A stretch of 64,000 bases of DNA from Orthonyx spaldingii (Eukaryota > Chordata > Aves > Passeriformes > Orthonychidae), in the NCBI GenBank assembly GCA_013397795.1, contig VZTJ01002466.1, forward strand, positions 1,908,571-1,972,570. Direction: 5' to 3'. The position numbers were made by a program, and so were the translations under genes. Under the pieces are notes generated by a model, which did not search any database, was not told the DNA's origin, and saw only the letters and a program-made list of their open reading frames with translations. Shown piece after piece: positions 10,853-22,400 of this stretch; position 1 is the first letter of the stretch; each line of letters opens with the position of its first letter.

Positions 10853-13800
10853 GCCAACAGCTAAACTTTCCTGAATGTTGCTCTAGGCTGACCCCTTTTG
10901 TAATCTCTGTTTCCCAAATCAGAAATGTGGAAACTCCTTTGGTTCAGGCTTGCTCTCCAGCAATGCAACTTGGCTCAAAGGGTTTTTGCTAGATGAGAGA
11001 GAGGGAAGCCACTACAAGGAGAAGTAAGGGTGTTCTATTATGGAAGGGGGGGAAAAAGAGAGTTTAAGCAGGAGCTCTTGCATGGCTCCCTGAGAAACAG
11101 TCTTACACCAAATTCCACCAGGTCTCATTGCAATGGGTGCATTGTGGTACTCAGACTAAATTTGGTGTTCTTGTAAGAAGAAACAGGATAGAGAGGGAAG
11201 AAAAGGATGCAAATAGCAGAAATAATCACACTGTACCCTCTGACAGCTGTGCCCAAGGGCAGCAGAATACTTCCAGGTGGTTTAACTCTGCACAACTCCT
11301 TACAGGCTCCAGAGGAGTATCTGCCACCATCAGTCATATGGCATGGGCTGGATCACTTGGCCATAGGCCCATTCAGTCTGAGTACTTTTTAGTACAATAC
11401 TGTGGAAGAACGAACTCCAAGAAGTAAGAGTTTCATCCCAGGCTGACAAAAGGTGTTGTAGAGGAGAGGAAAGTACAGGCTGCGTCTTGGGTAGGGACAT
11501 GGTGACTGTGTGAAACACAAACTGAATACAGATATATGGTGCCTTGCAAAAGACTTAGCAAAACCAGCTCATACAACTTTGGGGTGAGTTAACAGGAGCT
11601 CTCTGTTGGTGCAGGGGGGAAAACTCTGCTTTGTTGGGTACTAAGAATTAGCTTTGGGCTGGCAGAAGCCATGTAGATTGATCACTCTTGAGGGAAGGGG
11701 AGACACAACACAAAGCTGACAATTCAAACAAAGCTTCTTTTCTTGCCTTTTACTCTCATTACTGTTCCTCACTTGGAGAGGAAAAAATTAGAGCTAAGTC
11801 ACTGGTCTCTCTGTTTCCCTAGCTCCTTCCTCTGTGGATAATAACCCAGTTCAGCAGCTGTTAGGTCCTTCGGGACAGAAACCTTAGCCAGACATTTCAT
11901 GCCAAGAGAAAAAGAACAGCAGGTGAGGAGAGAGCAGGTGGCTTGGGAGCTCATATCAAAGATCTGTGTACCCTGGAGAGCTGTTTATAGGAGGAGCACA
12001 GGAAAAGGAACCTGGGAGTTATTCAGGGCTGGCAACTGGCAATCAGATGTAAAGTCATGAGTCATATCTCTGTGTTAGGCACCTCTTTGGTAGTTTATAA
12101 TTAGTCCATCAAAAGTGAGAAAGAGAGGACTCGACATCCCTGATATTGCAAAAGCACAGGAAAAAAAGCGTAATCACATCAGAAAAGAAAAACCCTTAAG
12201 GAAACAAATATACTTGCAGGCCTTTTTTGTCTATCAGTATGAAGCAATATGGCCACATGCCACTCCTCTTCTCATTTGGTTGTCAGAAAGAACCCAACTA
12301 GAGGAAGTTTCTTCACTCCAGGGAAAATGTTCACAGTTGTTGGCATAGAAAACAATGCAAACAAACCCCTGACACTGCAGGAGGTCGTTAGTTCCCCTTT
12401 ATCTCAGGCTGGCAGCATGCTATTTGAATTAAGGTACTGGGTGCAGTCCTTCTAAACCCTGAGTGGTTGCACAACTCATTGAGCACAGTGAAAAAAATCT
12501 GCCATTGCTGCCCCTGAGCTGAATGAGTGAGGTCTGTGGCCCTCCACTCATTAATGGCTGCAGGCAGCCACTGTTTTTTCCTACATCACTAAAGCCACGT
12601 CAAACCTTCAGCAGTCCAAGCAAGTCAGGCAATACTTTGGGCAGTTCACACAGTTACCCAAAAGGCTAGAAAGAACTTCCTAAGTTTTTAGGAGATCACA
12701 AACCACTTTTAGTAGTTTATAACTTACATACAGTAAGATATTATCTCTGGTTTAATTGGTTAGAGAGCAGAAGGGGAAGTGAAAATTGGAGATCCTGCAC
12801 AAGAGGGTCAGCACTCTTGAGAGAAATAACTACATTTCAGGGATTATATCCATGGATTGCAACCACAGCTTGCAGCCTTCCCTTTGAAAGGGCTAGAGCT
12901 TCTAAAAGAGCCAGGGAAGACACATGCCTCCAGAATGATCACCTGGTGATGTCTCTGCAAAAAACAGGATTATTCAACATCCTTCCTGACTTTAGCTAGG
13001 TGAGGTTGACTGCTTGCTAGGTGCCAGGAGACATTACTCATCACAAAAGAATTTGTTAATGAGTAGGGTTGTTAATTTGCCATGGTTTTTGCAGATGTGC
13101 TTTCACATTGGTTTCATTTTGCCAAGGGTTTGAGTTGTCGAGTTGCTTTTTTCCTTTTGGTTCATGTTGAGTTTCATTTGGGCTTGTTGTCACTGCATGC
13201 ACTGAGGGTACTTGTCTGGCTGTGGGGGTGCATGTATGCCATCAGAGTCTGTCCCTCTGGACATTCTGTTAATTTTGCTTCTCACATATTTCCATTTTGC
13301 CTGCATGCATTGCTGCAGGCCACATACCCAGTACTGACAAACACATACACAGCGCATTTATTCCCAGCCCAGAAGGTGGGCTGCAATCTTAAAGCCGGTG
13401 GTAGAGCCCAGAATCAAAAAGGCCTTGGAATAATGGGCTCCCAGCACGGTTTTGAGGAGCCGAGAGCAGCAGCACTGTCTGTACAAGTGTGTCAGGAGGG
13501 TGTTGAGTGGTGGCTGGTTGGACCAGCTCCTGCCAGTAAGATGCAGGAAGACAGAGCAGAGTTACATTGGCTGTGGTTCAAGGGTTTGTTCAGGACAGGA
13601 GAGAATAGGAGAATCCTGGCCTACACCTGTGTATGAGAAGATGGGCGGATTTTCTGAAGGGAAAGAGCACTGCCATTGTATCCACACTGAGAACCTGCAT
13701 TACTGCACCACTGCCTCTACCAGCACTGAAACACATCTGAGCAATGTGAATAGAAAACAGGGGAGTGAGCTAATTGGGGCATCATTACATCCCATAGGGT

Positions 13801-16589
13801 ATCATGCATCTTATATAAATTACCATAGCAAGAGCACTTAGACCATGTCTGCTAATCCCACGCCTCTCCATGCATGTTGTGCCACTCTGGTAAAGCAGCC
13901 ACAGAACCAACACAGAAGAGGTTCCCATTCCAATCACTTCTTTTTAATCCTCAACTACATACTTGCTGCTCTGGCTCCCCCTTGAAGTGAAGTTTAAAGT
14001 CGGACTCTCCAGAGCAGCTGGGGCCCGTGGGACAGAAAACTTGTGTTCTCTGTTGCTGAGTTCTGAGGAGGTGAGACTATAAGGAGCCAGGATCTCATCA
14101 GTACTTCTGCTGAGGAAGAGGAGACACAAAGCTTACAATCTGTCATGAGGCAGAAGGGAGCCATACAAGATGCCTGTTGCTCCAGGAGTCACCAGAACCA
14201 GCCTTCCTACCTAGCTTTTTATCTGTCTCATCACAGCATCGTCAGGATAAATACACACCTCAGGAGAAAACCATTCATTGCTTTATTGAACTGCCTCTAG
14301 GGATTGATGCTGCTTTTGCTTTCTCACACATCTCTGCATTATTAATCAAGATCACCCTCAGCAGAGCAGTCAGGAGCTTTTAGGAGGAGGAAATGCAGGA
14401 GAGGAACCTTTGGAAATTAACTCAGATGCTTCAGACCGGAATTATCTGCAGCATTGTCAACTCTGGCTATTCTGCAGTCATGAAATAGGACTTTCAGATG
14501 GTGTATTTCCAGTTTCATAATAGTGATTTAGATACCTGAGCTTTCATCCACTAGCAATAATACAGATTTATAATTCTTAGGGTTAGAGAAAAAAGCCTAA
14601 CAACAAGCATACCTTGTAGCCTACAGTAACCAGCAGAGTGCTGGAATTTTTAGGAAAAAACAAACCCATAGTATTTCAAGATCTTTAACGTTGAACTAGC
14701 ACATATTATGGTCACTCTCTCCCATCCCTCAGCTTTACTCTCCCTTGAGGAATCTAAACCTTAAAGCCACTTCTTGAACCTCCAGCCAAATTTTCAGTGG
14801 GCAAGTAGAACACCTCCTCCCAACCAATTTGTTCCACTACCACTGCCAAAGGGCACCAGCCCTTCTTCACCACTGAGTGACAGCTGAGCTCAGCCTTTTA
14901 TTGCTCTATCTGTATCCAACAACTTTCAATGGTCAAGCAGAGCAAAGTGAATTGATATGTAATTAACCCCCTCTTGGTCATCCACAACTTATATTAGAAA
15001 ATATTGTCAGTCCTTGGCAATTCCTGGGCTCACAGTGACATAGCAGGGCTGAAAGCCCCAAATTCAACAGTGATTTACAAATTTTACTCTGTCCTTGCAG
15101 CTTGTGTCCTGGGTGGGTACCCCTGGGGTGTAGGTTGTGGGGTATCGTTTTGCTGAGGGGATCTAATCCCTTGCTAAAGGCTAGCAGGAGGAGTCACCAT
15201 TTTACTATAGAAAGCTAGGTTGCCTGAATGGACAGCTCTCCCCCTTCCCCACAGGTTTTGTTTCTGATCCAATGGAAGGCAGTACATATTACATCAAAAT
15301 CTGGTGCTGCTTTTGCAGCTGTTTCTTCCCGACTCTGCCAATCTTCATGCACGGCCATGCATTTCAGATGCGTAATGCAGCATGTCTGTATGCCCTAGAG
15401 GGTGCTGGCTCCTGCCAATACCATTCCATATGGGGTTATTCAAGTGTAAGAGAGTCCCTGATTTGACCCCTAGCCTATGAACATTTCTGTTTCCAAGTGA
15501 ACTTTTCAAATATTTCTTTTGATTTGGGGATGGCAGATGGTCTTCTCCTGTGCTCTGACTCCCCAGACATCTTAAGGAAACAATAGCAGGTAGATGAGGT
15601 TCAGGATTTGCCCTTGTAAACCATCTGAGTCAGCATCAATGCAATAAAACCACATTCCAAATCAGCTAGCAAGGTCCTCCCTCAGGGCTGGACTGCAGTG
15701 GCTGCCAAAGGAAAACAGAATGGCTTGAAGGTCTCCAACAGCACTGTCAAACTCCAGAGCAAGGACACAGACAGATCAGTGGACATCCTGACTTCACCCT
15801 TTGCCAGCCAACCTCTTCCCTCTTTGCTGTTCAAAGCAAATGTAGATTTCGCATCAGCTGGCAGAAAAAAACTGTGCAGACTATACAAGGTCAGAGATTC
15901 CTTATTTTCCATGATCTCAAGCCTGCAGAGTTTTCTTAGGCTTCATCATTTGCTACTGGAACCACTGTGTTTATTACCATGGTACAGATATTGCCACTCC
16001 CTCTTAAGCTGGAAGTTTTCATTAATGGCAATAACCACAATAAGAGACAACTTTCTGGGCATCTTGGGTTGCAGCATTAGCTGTTCAGGTTATGAAAGAC
16101 AACACTGCTGGAAAACTCTGCCTAAACAGAGAGGCACCTCACGGGGGAATCATATGCAGAGTAGCATGCATGTTTTTACAGAGTGTTCTGTAGTCATACA
16201 TGACATCTGGGTGGAAAGGTAACTCCTTGGCCCCTATAAAACAACCTCAGCCTCCCAAACCGTATCATAATCTCGTTTTATAACTACTAACTCGTTTTAT
16301 AACTAGTCAATGACAAAATGTCTCCTCTCCCCTTTAAATGCGATCACTTGCTGTGAAATAATTAATACAATCTTAGATGGTGTTTATATAGATTAAAAAT
16401 CACCTTGCAAATTCACTTCTTACACCTGAGTTTGCAGGGCAGGAGTCCATTTGTGTCAGTCTGACACCGATTCATTGCTGCAGGACCCCACTGGTGGAAT
16501 TGCAAGCCCTGCACCAAAGAAATCAGACCTCTCCCTTTCTACTGCACACCAGTGTGGATTTGTACAGCTGCACGTACCAGGAAGCTGCA
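10853..16589. other. Unique non-coding DNA
   Basis: No convincing exon or repeat family apart from the short tandem repeat at 16272-16305. The longest frame, 184 codons from an ATG in good context (13082-13636, plus strand), has no recognisable domain. Its first part lies in T/G-skewed DNA rich in F, L, H and W codons. A GTG-initiated frame at 15698-16222 is equally anonymous. Confidence 0.5.
16272..16305. repeat. Two-copy tandem repeat, 15-bp exact unit
   Basis: CTCGTTTTATAACTA occurs twice with a 19-bp period. It is a small local duplication without evident role. Confidence 0.85.
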
Positions 16590-17515
16590 AACAAAGCCCG
16601 GGATACGCTGCAGGTAGAAAGAGCCCAGCTGCCACCATCAGGACTGTTGGGGCAGGATAGGCGAGCGCAGGATCCGCTCGGACCTCAATCCAAATTAGGA
16701 GCCGGGAAATCTCTCGTCAGGAACACACGACAAAGGGACTAAATGCGTCTGCACGATTTTAAAGACTATTAGATGGAAATGAGAGGCACGAGGGGGAAAG
16801 TTGCCAAATCGTACCTAAGAGCGGTGGCTTGCAAACTGCTGTGAAAGAAGAGGTCTTCAGGAGGATGAGCTAAGATTTGCTTTCCCGAGGTGGGGGAGAG
16901 ACAGCGGGTATTTTATCCTACAAACCCCTGTACAGACAGCGAGGGCTTGGCTGCAAACCGAAAAGGAAGGAGAAGGCAGGAGAGGGCGCCACTGGTTTGC
17001 TGGCATCTCCCACCTCAACTGGCAGGCTTGGCTGTTCCCTGCTGACACAGCCAATCCAAAGCTGACTGAACTGCTTCCACCGAGTGCAGCGAACTCGGGA
17101 TGAAGTGGACGGCAGAGAGATCTGAGCGAGACATGCTGAAACTTCTCTTCTAGGAGGGACAAGTGACGTTGCGGGGTGTTATCCCAAGGACACATTTCTC
17201 CTCATGCACACCTCAATTCCAAGCTGGCTTCAGCCCGGAGCCATCGCATAAAACATGCCGGTGGTGCATGCAGCGCGGAGCAGCTGCGGCTCTGGGGCTC
17301 TCGGCGTGCGGGGGTCACACAGCACGCGTCGTGGGGCCCTGTCCCCTGGGCATCCCTCGCTCTCCACCTCACTCCTGCCAATGGCTGCAGGAAGCAAGCC
17401 ACATCCTGGGCGTGAAGGGAGCGAGGAGGTGGGCAGATCCGTACGGGCTGCGAGTCCCTTTGTGCTGCCACTTCCCACTCACATTGTGACAGCTCGGCTC
17501 AAAGCTCCGTCAGGC
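16590..17515. promoter_or_regulatory. CpG-enriched block, candidate promoter or 5' exon
   Basis: CpG dinucleotides become frequent here (I count roughly fifty in about 0.9 kb), against very few in the flanks. Visible motifs are CCAAT at about 17051, a CRE-like TGACGT at 17164-17169, and several GCGG/CGAG boxes. An ATG near 17100 opens only a very short frame. No strong splice donor follows, so an exon cannot be defined. The block is weaker than the island at 1.9-2.9 kb and could be a tissue-specific or alternative promoter, an enhancer, or merely GC-rich DNA. Confidence 0.4.
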
Positions 17516-19257
17516 TGATGCTGCTCCCCAGCCCTCCAGGCAGGGGAGGAGGAGGGAACGCTGCTGAGAGATCTGCAGTTCATCCTCCCCTGTCCTGCAG
17601 GGACGTGTCTGTGCCCAGCAAGGCAGCCTTCCCTCCGTGTATGGGAGGAGCAGTAGGGCTGTTACTGGGGAGGGAGAGAAGCGCAGGGGGGTTGGAGAAT
17701 CCTCATTTGCAAACAGGGTGTAGGAGTGCTTTTCCTTACTTGGGGTACACCAAAGAGCTCGCATGCCTCACCACACACTAGCTGCACTCAAGTGGTGGTG
17801 AACAGAAGCAAACGGGAGTATTTGGGAGCAAGAACTAGAGTGAGCTGGACAGGGAGGGCACTGCAAATAATCCCTGAGTCTCCTTGCAAAGCATCAGGGC
17901 CGTTTTTGAGAGCCTGCACTCGCACTCTGGCAAAGGCACAGCTGGAGGGTAGTGCTGCAAGGGGTGGGGGTGTGGGGGAGCAAGGAATGGGGTCCAACTT
18001 AGAGCTGCATAGTGGCTGGGGCTGAGGATGGAACAAAGCCCAGTAGACAGCCAAGCTGAAGGAGTAAAAGAGCAAATTCTCCCCGAGGGATTTTCCTGCT
18101 CACCAAAGCAAGGCAGAAGGCCTGGCAAAGGCCTCTGGATCAGGCAGAGCTCTGGAGAGGACTGAAGGTTCCAGCTACTGGAGGAGGCATTCAGGGAGAC
18201 AACAGAGGGGCTTTTCTTCTAAGGAACTGTGCCACCACCTGCCCACTTCTCTTCACCCACTGCAGGCTATTGATTGTCCTCACCATCTGCAGGGCACCCA
18301 GGGGTCCTCCTCAAAGGATGGCTTCTTTGGCTCAGTCTCAATTCCAGCCTGACCCTTTAAGAGCAATGATGTTGCTGCCTCTCAAAGTAGAAGATGATTC
18401 CAGGTGAGAAAAAGCCCAGTGTGACTAAAACATGACCATTTCAGAAAGGATACCCAGCCCTGGTATTGCTTCCCCTCATCAAGAAATGCAGCTGCATCAT
18501 CCAGCTCCTCTCTCCTGTCTCTCCCCAAAACCTGCAGGTGCTGTGTTATTTTCATGCTGCATTTCCTTCCCTGCCGCTTTGTGCCACCTCACCTCTTTTC
18601 CTCCCACCAACCATTCTTTCAAAAGTGAGGGCATCCAGACAGCACCTGGGTGTGTCCCAACCTGCACACACTCTGCCAGACCACAAGCACAACAGTGGGC
18701 TAGGAGATCCAGCAGTGTAGGAGTTAAGCTATTCTGCTCTGGCTATCCGGGTCTCTCCCTCCCATCTTTTCCCATGAAATAATCAGCGGGTTTTAGCCTT
18801 GCAGGCATGCAGAGCAGATCCAGCTGCTCTTGTGCAGGCAGGAGTATCCTCTAAGCTGCTGGGGACTGGCTGTCTGAAGGAATAATATCCAGGACACATT
18901 CAGAGTTGAAGGGTAGAATTGAAAGAATAAGCAATTGGAGAGAGAGCAGGGAGGTGCAGCTTATTCCAGTGACCCTTAACACTGAGGCCAAGGTCTCAGT
19001 GTTTGCACGTCCACTCAGCAGACGGATTGTTTTCCTGAGGCCCTGACTTTTTTTTAAAAAGCAAACATATAAAGAAATACTCATTTTGTGGAGGAGGTAA
19101 GAGCACAGCTGAATGTCACTCCCTGTCTTAAACTGAATTTCCACTGGGTGGCTCAGGAGATGGATGGCACACAAGAACATGGACTAAAAAAGTGCATTTT
19201 TCAGGATCAGGTCATAGCAAGCAATGAGATGCTCGGGACTTCATCTGCCTAGCCAAC
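17516..19257. other. Moderately GC-rich non-coding DNA
   Basis: This continues the GC-rich tone of the preceding block but CpG falls off. Several frames of 80-116 codons overlap on both strands, as expected in GC-richer DNA, and none resembles a known protein. No repeat family was recognised. Confidence 0.45.
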
Positions 19258-19420
19258 ACCTGACCACCCTCTCAGTGAAGAAATTTTTCCTAATACCTAA
19301 TTTAAACCTTCCCTGGGCAACTTGAGGCCGTTTCCTCACATCCTGTCGCTGGTTACCTGGGAGAAGAGATTGATCACCAGTTCCCTACAACCTCCTTTCA
19401 GATAGCTGTAGAGAGTGACA
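19258..19420 (-). mobile_element. CR1 LINE, internal 3' fragment, minus strand
   Basis: Read on the plus strand, the segment gives the complement of the CR1 ORF2 end: CTGACCACCCTCTCAGTGAAGAA, TTTTTCCTAATACCTAA, then AACTTGAGGCCGTTTCCTC and TGGGAGAAGAGATTGA. Both ends are missing, including the terminal 8-mer repeat. It is an old, diverged remnant on the minus strand. Confidence 0.85.
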
Positions 19421-22329
19421 TCCATAGATCTTAATTGATCCAACCAACCCACACACACAACCTCTGCCCACAGACCCAGGAACCTTATTTACATTCATCC
19501 TTGGCCCTTTACTCCTGTGCTGATATACATTGTACGTGTCCCCACATCTCTTACTAGGATGTTTGGATTTCTGCCTCCACCTCAGACCTGATGTGCATCC
19601 TTACTTCTGTTTGACCACCCCAAGTTCGTAATGGGACCCATGGCAGTTGCCACCCCTGTGCACTGTCACTGAGGGTGCCACAGCCCCGTGTACGCTTGGG
19701 ACTCAAACCCAGCTGTAGCAGGGGTGCTTTAAGCTGTGCCAGAGGACTGGTTTCTGTGTCCTCTCTTAGCCTGGCTCCGCGAGTGCTGCTGGCTTACAGC
19801 AGGGCTGTGTTCCTGCAGGAGGCTGCAAAGCAACCAGTGAGTGTCAGACTCGCGCCATAAAGCCCAGGACACAGGAGCAAAGCCGGGGTAGGTTAGCAGG
19901 CCCCTGAGGGGGAGGAGAGCCCTGCAGCTGAAACTACAGCAAGGTTTGTCTGTCAGTCAGAAATGAGACACTATGGGAGAAGGACTAGGCACTGGAGGCC
20001 CACATTGCTTCTGTGTTGGTAAGGGACACTTCACAAGAGCTGCATTGCTTTAGTTAGGTCATTCAGCCAGGCAGGAGGATGAAATTGCCTTTCTCGTATA
20101 GGGATGGTGTTTACCAGAAGCTGAAAACTGCTTTTTTGTGTTGAGTTGAGGTGTCAGCTGCATCTACAGATGCTGTTTTGTCAGAAGGTCTCTGCATGTT
20201 TCAGCCTGGCCCCAGAACCTCTAATCTTGCTGAAGGTATCTGCTACACTCAAATAGGCTGCTGGAAATGCCAAATTTTGGGGTGTTTGAACTGACGGCTC
20301 TAGCTTCACTAGGGCATCCTTGAGGCTGACAACCTCAGACCTCTGTGAGATGCTCCAGCTGCAGCACCCAAATAAAATGACCAAGTAACCAAGGCACATG
20401 GAGCCACAGGCACAGCAAGAGTGGTGGGAGATCTCCCATGGTTCTGAGTGGCTTGTGACCTCTTTTCAAGGTCTATTCTCCCAGCTCTTTGTCAAAACTA
20501 TGAATTGATTAAGTGTTGACAAAAGAAAACATGGTTTTAAGTGTGTCTTTTTTTCTCATCAGTCCCCTTCAAATGAATTCTCCTGGCATCTGTGATGTTA
20601 TAATGGCATTAACTCACCCATTTCTGCACCACTTCAGAGGAAAAGCCAGGTGGTACTTGGCTTTATTTGTAATGAAAAAAGACCAAGCTGAGGAAAAAAG
20701 ACTTCATTTCTCACCCCCAAAAAAGGGACAATATTTCAGGCCTCCTTTTCTCAACTGATTTAAGCCTTCTCCATCACCCCAAAAGAGCACATCCCCTTTT
20801 TCCATGGGGAGCCGACCTCTCAGGAGGGGGATAGAGTTGTTTGAGGATGATGCACCTTTTCTTGCTCGTCAGAAAGGCAGCTTCAGTCCCCCGTGCATGT
20901 TGTGCTCCAACACGGTCAGAACCCAAGGCCCACATGGTGCACTGTGCAAACCACCTGCACGAGGGAGGGAATGGGGGATGCAGTAAGTTTTGCTCAGCCT
21001 ACCAACTTCAGCACTGAAGGAGGAAAAATTCTCACACAGCTGTTGCCTTTTGTTACCAGTCTTGTAGGGCTGAAATACAGCTGTTTAATTAGCATTTGCT
21101 CCAGAATTTGAGCTTACCAGCTCCCCAGAGGCTAAAATTTGGATTATCTAAGGCAGGGAAAGAACTGAGACTTGGGGGGGAGAGAGGGGGGTTACTGGGG
21201 GACTGGGAAATTGGCTGTTGGCAAAAGTCAATCATATCAGCATGACACACTAAAATTTTGTAAAAACCACTGGCCACATGACCAATTTGAGTGCCATATC
21301 CTCCTTAGAGGCTGGTAACTGAGCTGGAGAGGAATCAAAAAAGTCAAGAGTCCATTGACTGACATCACCATTAATTCAACTGCTGTCTGAGATAAGGGTA
21401 TTGTCTTGGCCTTAGCCAGGAGTGAATTATGCATGTTTACAAATACATCTCTCCATGGCTGTCACCACCTCTCAGCAAAAAGAATAGCAGAAATAGAAAA
21501 CACCCTTCAAACAATGGAAGTGGAGTGATTTTTAAAAAATCTTAGCAGTGCTGATTGTGGTGTCCTGGCAGCATCCCTTTGGAATTTGTTTAGTAAAGGC
21601 TTTAGAAAGGCTGGGCTGGCAGGATACACAGCTCTGGACAGACAAACCCACCCAGAAATGAAGGCTGCCTGGCTGCAAAATGCCACTTGCTGCAAATCTT
21701 CCACAGACCAGGCTCAGCTCCCTACCAACAGTCCCTGGAGTCTCAGGACCTACAGCAGCCTGGGTCACGGCATACACCTTTGGTTTGCTCTGTTTTCTTA
21801 AAGGAAAAAGAAGACACTGCATAGGAGGCTGAGCGAAAGGCTTGAGCGTGTGGGGGGAGGTGATCAGTGTCTTTCTCTCTGGGGTAATAAATTCCCAGCC
21901 ACTTGATGGTTTCAAATTTGCTGACATCAGACTGTTAGATTATTGGTAATTTGAGAGGCTGGGAGAGGCAATTTATAATGTTTGCACCATGCCCAGTAAA
22001 ATCGTTGATATCTCTAATCATCATCGTAGTAAAAGGAAATATAGAAGAAAAAGCAATAAAACTAATCCTTTGCTCAGGACTTCAGCACCACAGTGAGGGG
22101 GATTTGCATGACATTCCTTTTAAAAAATGGACTTCTCACTCTCTCCTTTCCCCTTTTTTCACTCTCCAGCAAAACAAAAAATCTCCCTGCGAAGTTTGCA
22201 GCGTGGAACATGTGACAAAGATGAGCAGTCAGCTCTCTGAACAGCAATGACACAACCACACACACTGTTGCAGTAGCTTTCTGCAACCAGTTTATCATTA
22301 AGCTATGAGGAGCATCTCGCATGTCACTT

Positions 22330-22400
22330 TGTCAGAGTTCTCTTAGAAAGTTAAATGGTGCACACTTTATTTGTAATTGGATGCAAATTAAGATATCACT
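22330..22400. promoter_or_regulatory. Possible non-coding regulatory element (octamer)
   Basis: TAATTGGATGCAAATTAAG (22374-22392) combines a TAATTG homeodomain core, a perfect POU octamer ATGCAAAT (22381-22388) and AAATTA. Such overlap is typical of POU/homeobox enhancers, but single motifs are common in AT-rich DNA. Conservation in other birds has not been tested. Confidence 0.25.
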
